Assembly: GCA_016184365.1 (NCBI GenBank)
Contig: JACPCW010000112.1
Coordinates: 1 to 59,238, forward strand
Origin: Candidatus Rokuibacteriota bacterium
GTDB taxonomy: Bacteria > Methylomirabilota > Methylomirabilia > Rokubacteriales > CSP1-6
Direction of reading: 5' to 3'
Length of the DNA stretch: 59,238 nt
In this document: piece by piece, positions 1-8,332 of the stretch
Layout of the letters: every line of letters starts with the position of its first letter
Position numbering within the stretch: the first letter of the stretch is position 1
Notes under the pieces: generated by a model
Database searches by the model: none
Told to the model about the DNA's origin: nothing
The model's input: only the letters and a program-made list of their open reading frames with translations
Translations under genes and position numbers: made by a program

Positions 1-333
1 CGCCGCGTTCCAGGCGACCGGCGCGCCCCAGTCGTGGCCGACGATCACCGCGGTGTCTTCGCCGAGCGCGTCGAGCAGGCCGACCATGTCGCCGACGTGG
101 TGGAGCTGCGTGTACTGCTCGATCGCCGCCGGCGCGTCCGTCCGGCCGTAGCCGCGCATGTCGGGCGCGACGGCGTGATAGCCGGCCTCGGCGAGCGCGG
201 GCAGTTGATGCCGCCACGAATGCCAGGACTCGGGGAACCCGTGGCAGAGGAGGACGAGCGGGCCGGCGCCCCGCTCGACGACGTGCATCCGGATGCCGTT
301 CGTCTCGACCGTGCGGTGCGTGAACGCGGTCAA
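1..333 (-). CDS. alpha/beta hydrolase, epoxide-hydrolase-like (N-terminal part only)
   Basis: The minus strand encodes the start of an alpha/beta-hydrolase: a short lead-in with the motif TNGIRMHVVERG, then the oxyanion-hole segment CHGFPESWHSWRHQLP, the DMRGYGRTDAP segment and a nucleophile elbow VGHDWGAPVAW with Asp in the nucleophile position. Asp at the elbow is typical of epoxide hydrolases and haloalkane dehalogenases. The catalytic Asp/Glu and His lie beyond the window edge, so the reaction cannot be fixed. The probable start is TTG at 333, which overlaps the TGA of the broken peptidase upstream (TTGA), suggesting past translational coupling. The family call is firm; the substrate is unknown. 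Confidence 0.85.
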   Translation of the reverse strand, partial: MTAFTHRTVETNGIRMHVVERGAGPLVLLCHGFPESWHSWRHQLPALAEAGYHAVAPDMRGYGRTDAPAAIEQYTQLHHVGDMVGLLDALGEDTAVIVGHDWGAPVAWNAA

Positions 334-729
334 CGGAACCGCTCGGTCCAGAGCTCGATGAACCCCGCGGTGACCTTCGCGCGCTCGATCAGCGTCGCGA
401 TCTCGATGAACTCGTCCTCGCTGTGCGCGCGCGAGCCCTGTGGGCCGAAGCCGTCGAGCGTCGGCGCCACGGCGGAGGCGTGGAGCACGCCCGGGCCGGC
501 GCCGGTCGCCGGCGCCGCGGTGCTCCCAGAGCCAGTGATCGCCGTAGTCGGTCTGCGGGAACCGCGTCGAGCGGAAGCCGAGCTCGTCGAGCGCGCCGGC
601 CAGCAGGTCGCCCATGCGGTTCACGTCGAGCTGGTCGTACGTGCCGCTGTCCTGGTTCACGAGCGCTTCGAGAAAGCGCAGGGCCTCCGGTTCCTTGTCG
701 TCGAGCCAGCGGACGGCGGGCGACGTCAT
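330..729 (-). pseudogene. M20 peptidase (glutamate carboxypeptidase-like) with large internal deletion and frameshift
   Basis: The first ~70 codons from ATG 729 read as the N-terminus of an M20 metallopeptidase (RFLEALVNQDSGTYD, then GDLLAGALDELGF). The last ~55 codons, in another frame, read as the C-terminus of the same family (APTLDGFGPQGSRAHSEDEF, stop TGA 330-332). The middle, about 250 residues in intact relatives and containing the catalytic and metal-binding residues, is absent, and the two ends are out of frame by one base. At the junction (497-517) sits a perfect 9-bp inverted repeat with a 3-nt spacer, a likely hairpin at which a deletion could form. It cannot make an active enzyme. 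It lies 4 nt after the RidA gene in the same operon direction. An assembly error is the alternative. Confidence 0.8.
497..517. repeat. perfect inverted repeat at the M20 deletion junction
   Basis: Arms CGGCGCCGG and CCGGCGCCG flank a TCG spacer exactly where the N-terminal and C-terminal parts of the broken M20 gene meet. Such hairpins are known to promote replication slippage and also to cause sequencing or assembly drop-outs. Confidence 0.7.
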
Positions 730-733
730 CGGA

Positions 734-1135
734 TCAGTCCACCATGGCGATGACTTCGACCTCGACGACGAGATCGGGATGCGCGAGCCGGCTCACCTCG
801 ATCGTCGTGCTCGTCGGCAGGGCGCCGAAATACTCCATCCGGACGTCGACGTGCTTGAAGTACTCCTCGATGTCGGTCACGTAGGTGTTCGTCTTCACGA
901 TGTCGGCCAGCGTGGCACCCGCCGCGGCGAGCGCCGCCTTGATGTTCTCGCCGACCTGGCGGAGCTGCGCGCGCATGTCGCCCGGCGCGCCGCCGCCGCC
1001 TTTCGGGTCGCGCGCCAGCTGCCCGGAGACGAAGATCGTTTTCCGCCCCTCGACGACGACGACGCGCGAGTAGAGGACGCGGCCTCCGACCACGCGCTGC
1101 GCGAGAGCTTCCGGCTGGATATTCTGTCGTTTCAT
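734..1135 (-). CDS. RidA/YjgF family protein (enamine/imine deaminase fold)
   Basis: A 133-residue protein of the usual RidA length. It shows the family pattern: GGRVLYSRVVVVEG, then FVSGQLARDPKGG, then a helix with QVGENIKAALAAAGATLADIV and the strand KTNTYVTDIEEYF. RidA proteins hydrolyse reactive enamine/imine intermediates of PLP enzymes, or act in catabolic deamination. The canonical arginine of the RidA active site is not clearly placed, so it may be one of the Rid1-7 groups without classic RidA activity. ATG at 1135 was chosen because a longer reading would run into the regulator gene, whose TAG stop (1141-1143) lies just upstream. It is probably co-transcribed with the regulator and the broken peptidase. 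Confidence 0.85.
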   Translation of the reverse strand: MKRQNIQPEALAQRVVGGRVLYSRVVVVEGRKTIFVSGQLARDPKGGGGAPGDMRAQLRQVGENIKAALAAAGATLADIVKTNTYVTDIEEYFKHVDVRMEYFGALPTSTTIEVSRLAHPDLVVEVEVIAMVD

Positions 1136-1140
1136 GGCGG

Positions 1141-1977
1141 CTACGATAGCGCAGGCGCCGCCGCCGATGCAGCGAGACGCCGGGCGAGCGCTTCCGTCGC
1201 TTCGTCGGCCGGGAAGAAGCACTCCACGCGCAGCTCCTGGAGCGTGACGTCCTGCGGCGTGCCGAGCGTGGCGATCGTGGTGAAGAGGTTCACGCGGAAG
1301 TCGCCCTTCTCGAGCGCGAGCGACAGGAGCGGCGCCGAGGCCGCCGCCGGATCCGGCGTGCGCCACTGGCGCGGCACGTTGGGGCTTGCGAGGAGCTCGT
1401 CGAGCAGCGCGCGCGTCGATTCGTCGGTGCCGACGTCGCGATGCAGCTGCTGCACGAGCGGGCCGGCGAGCGCTTCCCAGTTCGTGATGTACGGCCGGAA
1501 GCCGCGCGGGTGGAACGTGAGGCGCATGACGTTGGGCGGATCGTCCGCCGGCGCGTCCGCCAGGAACGGTCCGAACAGCCGGCCGGCGGCGGCGTTCTGC
1601 ATGAGGAGATTCCAGCGCCGGTCGACGACGAGCGCCGGATACGGCTCCTGCTGCCTCAGCATGAAGTCGAGCGCCCGGCGCACGTGCGCCATCTCCGGCG
1701 CGCGCAGCGGCGTCTCGCGGTAGATCGGCACGAAGCCGGCGGCGGCGAGGAGCGCGTTGCGGTCACGGAGCGGGACGTCGAGCACGCCGGCGAGCAGCAG
1801 CACCATCTCGCGGCTCGGCTGCGCGCGTCCGGTTTCGAGGAAGCTCAGGTGACGCGACGACACTTCGGCTTCGACGGCCAGCGCGAGCTGGCTCATGCGC
1901 CGCGCTTCGCGCCACTGCCGCAGCCGCGCGCCGAACTCGGACGGTGCGGACCGCGACGTCGATCGCTGGGTGGGCAT
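1141..1977 (-). CDS. XRE-family regulator with MmyB-like ligand-binding domain
   Basis: A 278-residue protein. Residues ~14-70 form an HTH of the Xre type (FGARLRQWREARRMSQLALA, then SSRHLSFLETGRAQPSREM). Residues ~95-270 match the MmyB-like domain (PYPALVVDRRWNLLMQN, then FHPRGFRPYITNWE), a PAS-like pocket reported to bind small lipophilic ligands. ATG 1977 is preceded by GAGGAGG at a proper distance. The gene is divergent from the thioesterase at 2110. A palindrome between them (2027-2043) is the probable operator, so the protein likely autoregulates and controls the thioesterase and perhaps RidA. The inducer is unknown. Confidence 0.9.
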   Translation of the reverse strand: MPTQRSTSRSAPSEFGARLRQWREARRMSQLALAVEAEVSSRHLSFLETGRAQPSREMVLLLAGVLDVPLRDRNALLAAAGFVPIYRETPLRAPEMAHVRRALDFMLRQQEPYPALVVDRRWNLLMQNAAAGRLFGPFLADAPADDPPNVMRLTFHPRGFRPYITNWEALAGPLVQQLHRDVGTDESTRALLDELLASPNVPRQWRTPDPAAASAPLLSLALEKGDFRVNLFTTIATLGTPQDVTLQELRVECFFPADEATEALARRLAASAAAPALS

Positions 1978-2026
1978 GGACCGTCCTCCTCGCGAGGAGC
2001 CTACGCCACCGGCGCGAGGCGAAGCC

Positions 2027-2043
2027 ATTACCCGGGAGGTAAT
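2027..2043. promoter_or_regulatory. probable operator of the XRE/MmyB regulator
   Basis: ATTACC-CGGGA-GGTAAT is a perfect 6-bp inverted repeat with 5-nt spacer. It is an AT-containing island in the divergent intergenic region of a GC-rich genome, 50 bp upstream of the regulator start and 67 bp upstream of the thioesterase start. Palindromes with ATTACC/GGTAAT half sites are, to my recollection, common next to regulators of this type. Confidence 0.6.
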
Positions 2044-2109
2044 TGAGGCGCCTCCGGTGGGCGGCCGACCATCGCCGTGTAAGATCACCGGGCCGAAAGG
2101 AGAGCGACG

Positions 2110-2529
2110 ATGAGCCTTGTCCCGCCGACCGCCGGCGCCAACCGCATCAGCAAATGGTTCGACGCCTCGCCGTTCAACAAGCACCTCGGGCTGCGCCTGA
2201 CCCGGCTCGAGCGCGATCGCGTCGACGTCGTCATGCCGTTCAATCCCGCATTACCGACGGCCGGGGACGTCGTTCACGGCGGCGCGATCAGCACGCTTGC
2301 CGACACGGCGGCCACGGTGTGCGCGTGGGCCGGCGTCGAGGATCCGCCGGAGCGCGGCGCGACGGCGGCGCTCACGGTCGAGTTCGTCGCTGCCGCTCGG
2401 GGCTGCGAGCTCACCGCGACCGCGCGGACGCTCCGGCGCGGGCGCAGTCTCGCGTTCGTCGAAGTCGACGTGACCGAGCCCGACGGCGCGCTCGTCGCGA
2501 AGTGCCTCGCGACCTATAAACTCGGGTGA
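2110..2529 (+). CDS. PaaI-type hotdog thioesterase
   Basis: 139 residues with the PaaI/4HBT fold: FNKHLGLRLTRLERDRVDVVMPF, then the hotdog helix segment GDVVHGGAISTLADTAATV, and later AALTVEFVAAARG. The HGG followed by an acidic residue (Asp in LADTA) matches the catalytic layout of acyl-CoA thioesterases that hydrolyse aryl- or acyl-CoA. AAAGGAGAG precedes ATG 2110. It is divergent from the XRE/MmyB gene and followed after 1 nt by the next gene, so the two are co-transcribed. Substrate cannot be told from sequence. Confidence 0.88.
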   Translation: MSLVPPTAGANRISKWFDASPFNKHLGLRLTRLERDRVDVVMPFNPALPTAGDVVHGGAISTLADTAATVCAWAGVEDPPERGATAALTVEFVAAARGCELTATARTLRRGRSLAFVEVDVTEPDGALVAKCLATYKLG

Positions 2530-2530
2530 C

Positions 2531-2860
2531 ATGACCTCGACCGACGACTGGGTCACGAAAATCCCGACGTGCGATCTGTGCCGGGCGGCGAAGATCACGC
2601 CCTGGTATCACGAGGACGACATCTGCTGGATCGCCGAATGCGAGATCTGCGAGACGCCCATGGTCGTGTGGCGCTCGCACGGGGTGAAGCCGTCGCCCGA
2701 GCATCTCGCGCACATGCACGCGCGGCTGCGCGACGTCGCGGCCACGCATTTCGGCGAGATCTACGTCGACGATCACATGCGGAACATCCCCGACCACTAC
2801 CACGCGCACGGGCGGCCGGTCGGCGGCTTCTTCGGGATCGACTTCAAGCGCAAGACCTGA
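2531..2860 (+). CDS. conserved hypothetical protein with Cys pairs and His cluster (possible metal-binding or HIT-like)
   Basis: 109 residues. Near the N-terminus a CDLC pair is followed by HEDDICWIAECEICETPMVVW, giving a second Cys pair. The C-terminal part has HLAHMHARL and a striking DHMRNIPDHYHAHGRP cluster. The spacing recalls metal-binding or HIT-superfamily proteins (His-x-His-x-His-like), but the canonical HIT triad is not exact. No signal peptide or membrane segment is visible. It starts one base after the thioesterase stop, so it belongs to the same transcript. I do not recognise a named function. Confidence 0.75.
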   Translation: MTSTDDWVTKIPTCDLCRAAKITPWYHEDDICWIAECEICETPMVVWRSHGVKPSPEHLAHMHARLRDVAATHFGEIYVDDHMRNIPDHYHAHGRPVGGFFGIDFKRKT

Positions 2861-3226
2861 TCAGCGGATGGCGTCCGGGCCCTCCGACTCCAGCCCGCGG
2901 CACGGACCGAGCACCGACATCAGAACGATCGCGCGCCGCAGGTCTGTCTGTCCGCCGAGGCGTGTCGGGACGCGAGCGGTCTCGCGGACCGCGGACCGGC
3001 GCGCCGGCACACGGACCGCCGGGACCACCGGCTCCGGCGGCGGCGCCGCGGGCATCCGCCGCCGCGCCGGTATTTCGCGGATCTCGACCTCCGGGAATCT
3101 CGGGGCCGGCGGCTCAGGCTTCGCGTTCTGCCTCGCCTGTTCCTCCATCCGTCGCTTCAGCCATCGCCCGAGCAGATTGAAGAGCCCGATCGCGACGAAG
3201 ATCGCGAAGAAGAGCCATTGCTCCAC
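2861..3226 (-). CDS. small membrane-anchored protein downstream of floA
   Basis: 121 residues with one N-terminal transmembrane helix (LFFAIFVAIGLFNLLGRWL), a basic stretch (KRRMEEQARQ) and a long Pro/Arg-rich tail of low complexity. GTG 3226 is supported by GGAGGG about 9 nt upstream. It is the last gene of the NfeD-FloA operon (15 nt after floA) and converges on the hypothetical gene at 2531, with no gap between the stops. Function is unknown; context suggests an accessory to the flotillin-like complex. Confidence 0.65.
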   Translation of the reverse strand: MEQWLFFAIFVAIGLFNLLGRWLKRRMEEQARQNAKPEPPAPRFPEVEIREIPARRRMPAAPPPEPVVPAVRVPARRSAVRETARVPTRLGGQTDLRRAIVLMSVLGPCRGLESEGPDAIR

Positions 3227-3241
3227 GGGCCGCCCTCCGCG

Positions 3242-4216
3242 CTACCGCGCCGTCGTCGGCGGCGGTGTCTGCTCGCCGGGCCGCGCGATCGATTCGCGCA
3301 TCGCGGTGTCGGCCTGCACGTTCTTCATGCGGTAATAGTCGAGGATCCCGAGGTTGCCGCTCCGGAACGCCTCGGCCATCGCGCGCGGCACCTCGGCTTC
3401 GGCCTCCACGACCCGTGCCCGCATTTCCTGCTCGGCCGCCACGGCCATCGCCCGCCGTTCCTCGGCCTTGGCCTGCGCGATCTGCTTGTCCGCGTTGGCC
3501 TGGTCGATCTGGAGCTTCGCGCCGATGTTCTCGCCGACGTCCACGTCGGCGATGTCGATCGACAGGATCTCGAACGCCGTGCCGGCGTCGAGGCCGCGGC
3601 TCAGGATGTGCTTCGAGATGTGATCGGGGTTCTCGAGCACCGCCTTGTGCGATTCGGCCGAGCCGATCGTGCTCACCATGCCCTCGCCGACGCGCGCGAT
3701 CACCGTCTCCTCGCCGGCGCCGCCGACGAGCCGGTCGAGGTTGGTGCGGACGGTCACGCGCGACACCGCGATCAACTGGATGCCGTCCTTCGCCACCGCC
3801 GCGATGCGCGGCGTCTCGATGACCTTCGGGATGACGGACATCTTCACCGCCTCGAGCACGTCGCGGCCCGCGAGATCGATCGCCGCGGCGCGCTTGAACG
3901 GCATGACGATGTTCGCCTTGTCCGCCGAGATGAGCGCGTTCACGACCCGGACGACGTTGCCGCCGGCCAGGTAGTGGGCCTCCAGATCGTTGATGGAGAT
4001 GTCGAGCCCGGCCTTCGACGCGCTGATGCGCGCGTTGACGACCGTGCCGGGCGGAACGCGGCGCAACCGCATGCCGATCAGCGTGAACAGGCCGACGTAC
4101 GCGCCGGACGCCCACGCCGCGATCCACAGCGGGATCGGGACGAGATAGAGGATGAACGCGATGACGACGACCGTGAGGACCATGATTCCCGCCAGTCCGA
4201 CCTCGATTCCGAACAT
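3242..4216 (-). CDS. floA: flotillin-like protein FloA
   Basis: 324 residues, close to the Bacillus FloA/YqfA length. The N-terminus has hydrophobic hairpin segments ([20 protein letters not shown] and [20 protein letters not shown]). It is followed by the SPFH-type region with [17 protein letters not shown] and [11 protein letters not shown], then an Ala/Glu-rich coiled coil ([20 protein letters not shown]) and the tail [14 protein letters not shown]. FloA proteins scaffold functional membrane microdomains. The ATG at 4216 lies 3 nt after the NfeD stop, and NfeD/FloA pairs are classic partners. Confidence 0.95.
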   Translation of the reverse strand: MFGIEVGLAGIMVLTVVVIAFILYLVPIPLWIAAWASGAYVGLFTLIGMRLRRVPPGTVVNARISASKAGLDISINDLEAHYLAGGNVVRVVNALISADKANIVMPFKRAAAIDLAGRDVLEAVKMSVIPKVIETPRIAAVAKDGIQLIAVSRVTVRTNLDRLVGGAGEETVIARVGEGMVSTIGSAESHKAVLENPDHISKHILSRGLDAGTAFEILSIDIADVDVGENIGAKLQIDQANADKQIAQAKAEERRAMAVAAEQEMRARVVEAEAEVPRAMAEAFRSGNLGILDYYRMKNVQADTAMRESIARPGEQTPPPTTAR

Positions 4217-4219
4217 GCG

Positions 4220-5605
4220 TCATTTCTCCTTGCCGGCCAGCGATGCCCGGCGCACGACGATCCGGTTGCCTTCGACGCGTATGACCTCGATCGCCTCGCC
4301 GGCTTCGATGTACGCCCCATCGGAGACGACGTCGATGCGCTCGCCCTCGAAGTCCGCGATGCCCGCGGGCCGCAGCGGCGAGGTGGCGGTGCCGCGCTTG
4401 CCCGCCCAGCGCCGGTCGGCGTCCGGCGCCGACGCGTAGCCGGTGGCGGTCTCGAGCGCGCTCTGCAGCACCAGTCGCCGCGCATAGGGCAGGTGCGGGA
4501 GGAAGCGGAGGAGCACGACCGAGCCGACGACCGCGATCAGCAGCGAGATGACGACGCGCGACGCGGCACGGAGGATGAGCTCGGGGGTCGCGCCCGCGCT
4601 GAAGAGACTGAGCGTCAGACCGGTCACGAGCGACACGATGCCGAGCAGGCCGGTGACACCGAAGCCCGGCGTGATGAAGATTTCGACGAAGAGCAGGGTG
4701 AGGCCGAGCATCACGAGCAGGAACTCTTCCCACCCGGCGAGACGCACGAGCCAGTGGCCCCAGAAGAAGAGTCCGATGCTCGCGATGCCGAGCGCGCCGG
4801 GGATGCCGAAGCCCGGCGTCCGGATCTCGACGATGATGCCGATGATCCCGATGGTCATGAGCAGCGAGCTCAGGACCGGGTGCGTCAGGAAGCGGACGAG
4901 CTGTTCCGCCCAGTTCACGGCGCTGCGGCGGATCTCGGCGTCCTTGAGCCCCACGCGCTCGAGCGCGGCCTCCAGGCTGTCCGCGCGGTGGTCTGCGATC
5001 CGGTGCGCGAGCGCTTCCGTCGTCGTCAGCGTCAGCAGCTTGCCCTTCTCGACGAGCTTCGGGATGACCACGTCCGCGTCCACCATCGCCTCGGCCACCT
5101 CCGGCGGCCGCTTGCGATGCTCCGCGGTGGCGCGGAACTCCTTGCGCATGTAGGACACCGTCTTTTCTTCGACCGGCTGCGCCGCGCCGCCGGGCGCGCC
5201 GACCTGGACGGGTGTCGCGGCGCCGATCGTCCCGCCGTCGGCCATCACGATCGTTTCGGCGGCGAGGCTGATCAGCGCGCCGGCGGAAATCGCCCGCTTG
5301 TTGACGAACGCGATGGTCCGGACCCTGGCGCGCAGCAGCGCATCGCGGATGACCACGGCGGCGTCGACGCGTCCGCCGAAGGTGTTGATCTCGAGGACCA
5401 CGGCCGCGGCGCCGGCCTCCTCGGCGTCGCGCAGCACGCGCTCCACGAACGGCGCGAGGCCGAGATCGATGATGCCGTCGATCGGTGCGACGTACACGAC
5501 GGGACGCGGCTGGGCCGACACCCCGGCGACGAGGAGGCACAGGACGAGCAGGGCGGCGCCGAGTGGGCCCCACGCGGTCAGCGGCCTCATCCGGGCGGAT
5601 GTCAT
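4220..5605 (-). CDS. NfeD family membrane protein with ClpP/S49-class serine protease domain
   Basis: 461 residues. A signal-like N-terminal helix (GAALLVLCLLVAGVSAQP) precedes a ClpP-fold domain (VYVAPIDGIIDLGLAPFVERVL, then LEINTFGGRVDAAV and NKRAISAGALISLAAE, where the Ser of the AISAG motif is the likely nucleophile). Several membrane helices follow (about residues 235-375, including PGFGIPGALGIASIGLFFWG and PGFGVTGLLGIVSLVTG). The C-terminus is a soluble OB-fold NfeD domain ending in IEVIRVEGNRIVVRRAS. This is the long NfeD type that cleaves hydrophobic C-termini such as stomatin/flotillin partners. ATG 5605 follows a GGGGGA site. It is upstream of floA in the same operon. Confidence 0.93.
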   Translation of the reverse strand: MTSARMRPLTAWGPLGAALLVLCLLVAGVSAQPRPVVYVAPIDGIIDLGLAPFVERVLRDAEEAGAAAVVLEINTFGGRVDAAVVIRDALLRARVRTIAFVNKRAISAGALISLAAETIVMADGGTIGAATPVQVGAPGGAAQPVEEKTVSYMRKEFRATAEHRKRPPEVAEAMVDADVVIPKLVEKGKLLTLTTTEALAHRIADHRADSLEAALERVGLKDAEIRRSAVNWAEQLVRFLTHPVLSSLLMTIGIIGIIVEIRTPGFGIPGALGIASIGLFFWGHWLVRLAGWEEFLLVMLGLTLLFVEIFITPGFGVTGLLGIVSLVTGLTLSLFSAGATPELILRAASRVVISLLIAVVGSVVLLRFLPHLPYARRLVLQSALETATGYASAPDADRRWAGKRGTATSPLRPAGIADFEGERIDVVSDGAYIEAGEAIEVIRVEGNRIVVRRASLAGKEK

Positions 5606-5697
5606 CGTCCCCCTATTGTTGTCTGAATCACGCACCGGGTCGACCGCCGCCGGAGATGATGCCGGCCGCCGACGGCGCGCGACGGGTGAACGACGCG

Positions 5698-7128
5698 TTA
5701 TCGCGCCCAGCCGAGCTCCGGCCGGCGGCGATGCCACGCCGTCGCCTGCTCGTACGCCCACGCGACGCGGAGCGCGGTCGCCTCGTCGAACGGCTTCGCG
5801 TATACCATGAGCCCGATCGGCAGGCCATCCCGGGTGAACCCGCACGGCAGGACGACGGCACACAGGCCGAGGATGTTGCCGACGGCCGTGTTGCGCAGGT
5901 AACGGAAGTTCGCGTCGGCATAGCTGTCGACGCTCGCGTCGATGGCCGCGACGGGGCGCGGTGGAATCATCGTCGCCGGCACGAGCAGCGCGTCGACGTG
6001 CGCGAGTCGCCGCGTCACCCGCTCCCGCAGCGACGCCCACTGGCGCAGCACCGCGAAGTAATCCGTTGCCGACAGACCGCGCCCCATCTTCATGCGGTGG
6101 GCGACGACGGGATCGAGCGCGTCGAACTGCTCGTCGATGAACCGGCCGTTCACCGCGAGCGCCTCGGCCGCGATCATCGAGGCGCGTCGCTGCTCGGCCA
6201 TCGCTTCGGCGACTTCCGGGACGTCGACGCTCTCGACCGAAGCGCCCAGACCCTGCAGCACGCGCCCGGCGTCGCGGACGGCCGCCGTGATGTCCGCATC
6301 CACGTCGTCGAAGAAGAGCGTCTCGCCGAACGCGACGCGCAGGCCGCGGACGCCCGTCTCGAGCGTCCCCAGCACGTCGTGCGCCGGCACGCCGATCGTG
6401 GTCTCGTCGGCGAGATCCACGCCCTGGAGCGCCTGGTACACGAGCGCCGCGTCCTCCACCGAGCGCGTCAGCGGACCGACGGTGTCGAGCGTCCACGAGA
6501 GCGGATAGACACCGTCGCGGCTGATGCGTCCGACGGTGGTCTTGAGTCCGACGGTGCCGCACAACGCGGCCGGGATGCGGACCGAACCGCCGGTGTCGCT
6601 CCCGAGCGCGACCGGGGCGAGACCGGCGCCGACGGCGACGCCCGAGCCGCTCGACGAGCCGCCCGGCGCATGCGGCGTCGACGACCACGGGTTGTGCGGC
6701 GTGCCGTGATCGTGGTTGATGCCGACGCCGCCGAACGCGAACTGCACGGTGTGCGTCTTGCCGAGCAGCACCATGCCGGCGGCGCCGAGCCGGCGCACGG
6801 CGGCGCTGTCGCGCGCGGCAAGGTTGCCGGCGAGCAGCCGCGTGCCGGCCGTCGTCGGCGCGCCCTTCACGTCGTAGAGATCCTTCACGGCGTACGGGAT
6901 GCCGTGCAGCGGACCGACGTCGACGCCGGCACGGAGCCGGGTCTCCGCCGCCCGCGCCTCCGCCAGCGCGCGGTCGCGCGTGACGCCGATGAAGGCGTGC
7001 AGGCGCTTGTCGAGCGCGGCGATGCGGTCGAGGAACGTCTCGGCGAGCTTCACGGGGCCGAGCGCGCCGGCGCGGAGCCGGGCCGCCATGTCGGCGACGG
7101 TGGCGAACTCGAGAGCGGTCTCGGTCAT
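5698..7128 (-). CDS. amidase (amidase-signature family)
   Basis: 476 residues, usual for the family. The Ser-cisSer-Lys triad is in place: Lys82 in PYAVKDLYDVKG, the serines of PGGSSSGSGVAVGAG near 158-160, and Ser182 in ALGSDTGGSVRIPA. An N-terminal SKL-like helix region (TFLDRIAALDKRLHAF) is typical of GatA/AtzF-type enzymes. It hydrolyses an amide to acid and ammonia; the substrate is not predictable. It is not a GatA of the transamidosome by context, as no gatB/gatC is near. AGGAG precedes ATG 7128. Confidence 0.92.
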   Translation of the reverse strand: MTETALEFATVADMAARLRAGALGPVKLAETFLDRIAALDKRLHAFIGVTRDRALAEARAAETRLRAGVDVGPLHGIPYAVKDLYDVKGAPTTAGTRLLAGNLAARDSAAVRRLGAAGMVLLGKTHTVQFAFGGVGINHDHGTPHNPWSSTPHAPGGSSSGSGVAVGAGLAPVALGSDTGGSVRIPAALCGTVGLKTTVGRISRDGVYPLSWTLDTVGPLTRSVEDAALVYQALQGVDLADETTIGVPAHDVLGTLETGVRGLRVAFGETLFFDDVDADITAAVRDAGRVLQGLGASVESVDVPEVAEAMAEQRRASMIAAEALAVNGRFIDEQFDALDPVVAHRMKMGRGLSATDYFAVLRQWASLRERVTRRLAHVDALLVPATMIPPRPVAAIDASVDSYADANFRYLRNTAVGNILGLCAVVLPCGFTRDGLPIGLMVYAKPFDEATALRVAWAYEQATAWHRRRPELGWAR

Positions 7129-7156
7129 GGGATGACTCCTCCGATGGTGAAGGCTA

Positions 7157-7405
7157 CTACCGTCCGCGCGCCCGATGCGCTTCGCCGAGCAACGCGCGCG
7201 CGGCAGGCTGGGCGGGATCGAGGCGGAGCGCGCGCTCGAGCGCCGCGGTCGTCGGGCTCGCCGTCACGGCGCGCCCGAGTATCCTGGCCGCCTCGTCGTG
7301 GCGGGACGCGGCGAGATACACGCGGCCCGCTCGCTGCAGGAGACGGACGTTCGCGCCGTCGGTTCGGAGCGCTGCCTCCAGGACGGCCATTTCCACTCGC
7401 GCCAT
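7157..7405 (-). CDS. short tetratricopeptide-repeat protein
   Basis: 82 residues with about two TPR-like units: LEAALRTDGANVRLLQRAGRVYLAASRHDEAARILGRA, then LERALRLDPAQPAARALLGEA. No signal peptide is visible. It may be a stand-alone small scaffold or a remnant of a longer TPR protein, since most TPR proteins carry three or more units. It lies between the rhomboid gene (36 nt upstream) and the amidase (28 nt downstream), all on the minus strand. Confidence 0.6.
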   Translation of the reverse strand: MARVEMAVLEAALRTDGANVRLLQRAGRVYLAASRHDEAARILGRAVTASPTTAALERALRLDPAQPAARALLGEAHRARGR

Positions 7406-7441
7406 TCTAGTACGTCGCGAGGGGCCGGCAGCGCGTGCCGG

Positions 7442-8305
7442 TCACCGGAGCGCGAGGCGCCACGCGCCGGCCACCGCCAGCGTCGTGAGCGCGGCGACGA
7501 TCCACTGGATCATGGGCCGCGGTGGGCGTCGCAGGAGCGCGCCGGCGACGAGCCCGAGGGCGCCGCCGGTCACGAGCCCGAGCGCATGCGCGACCAGATC
7601 GGCGCCGCGCGCGGTCCCGAGCAGCACCAGCAGCAGCATCGCAGCCGTCAGGACCACCCAGATGCGCCGCGGCGTCGTGGAGGTCCCGGAGCGAACGACC
7701 CGGAGCGCGGCGAGCGCCCCGATGACGCCGAAGATCGCCGTCGACGCGCCGATCGCGGCGTGGCCCGCGTCGTGGACGAGGGCCGAGAGCGTGTTGCCGA
7801 TCGCGCCCGCGAGCAGCGCGACGCCGAGCGCCACGCCGACGCCAAGGCGCTCCGCGAGCGGAGGAAGCAGGATGGCGGCCGCGACGGCGTTGCCGAGGAC
7901 GTGCACGGCGTCGACGTGGAGCGTCAGCGCCGTGATGGCGCGCCAGGGTTCGTCACCGACGACACGCCCGGCGACGGCGGCGCCGCGCTCGAACCAGCGC
8001 GAGCGCGACACCGAGGAGCCCGTGAGCGCGAAGCCCGCGAGCAGGAGCAGGCCGACGGTGACGCCCGACATCCACGGATACGGTCGCGTATCGGGCAGCG
8101 GCGGCGGGACGACGTCGGGCGCATCGCCGCGCTCCGCATCGTAGGCGGCGAGCACGGCCTGCGCGCGATTGACGTCGTCAGCGGGGACCAGCACCGTCCA
8201 GCCGCGCTCGTCGTGCTCGACGTCATGCGGAATGCCGGACGCGATCAGGACGAGCGCCCATTCATCCGCCTGCGCCGAGGTGCGTGCGACGCGGATCGGG
8301 TGCAT
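7442..8305 (-). CDS. rhomboid family intramembrane serine protease with N-terminal soluble domain
   Basis: 287 residues. The first ~70 residues form a soluble alpha/beta domain (EWALVLIASGIPHDVEHDERG, then VPADDVNRAQAVLAAYD) resembling DUF2007-type signal domains. Six or so membrane helices follow. Rhomboid hallmarks are present: HVLGN near 135-139, catalytic Ser188 in GASTAIFG and His240 in VAHALGLVTGG. It should cleave membrane-embedded helices. The N-terminal domain may sense or recruit a partner. ATG 8305 was chosen from the conserved start of the soluble domain. Confidence 0.9.
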   Translation of the reverse strand: MHPIRVARTSAQADEWALVLIASGIPHDVEHDERGWTVLVPADDVNRAQAVLAAYDAERGDAPDVVPPPLPDTRPYPWMSGVTVGLLLLAGFALTGSSVSRSRWFERGAAVAGRVVGDEPWRAITALTLHVDAVHVLGNAVAAAILLPPLAERLGVGVALGVALLAGAIGNTLSALVHDAGHAAIGASTAIFGVIGALAALRVVRSGTSTTPRRIWVVLTAAMLLLVLLGTARGADLVAHALGLVTGGALGLVAGALLRRPPRPMIQWIVAALTTLAVAGAWRLALR

Positions 8306-8332
8306 GGTCTCGCGCGCGCGTGCGCGGCGCGG

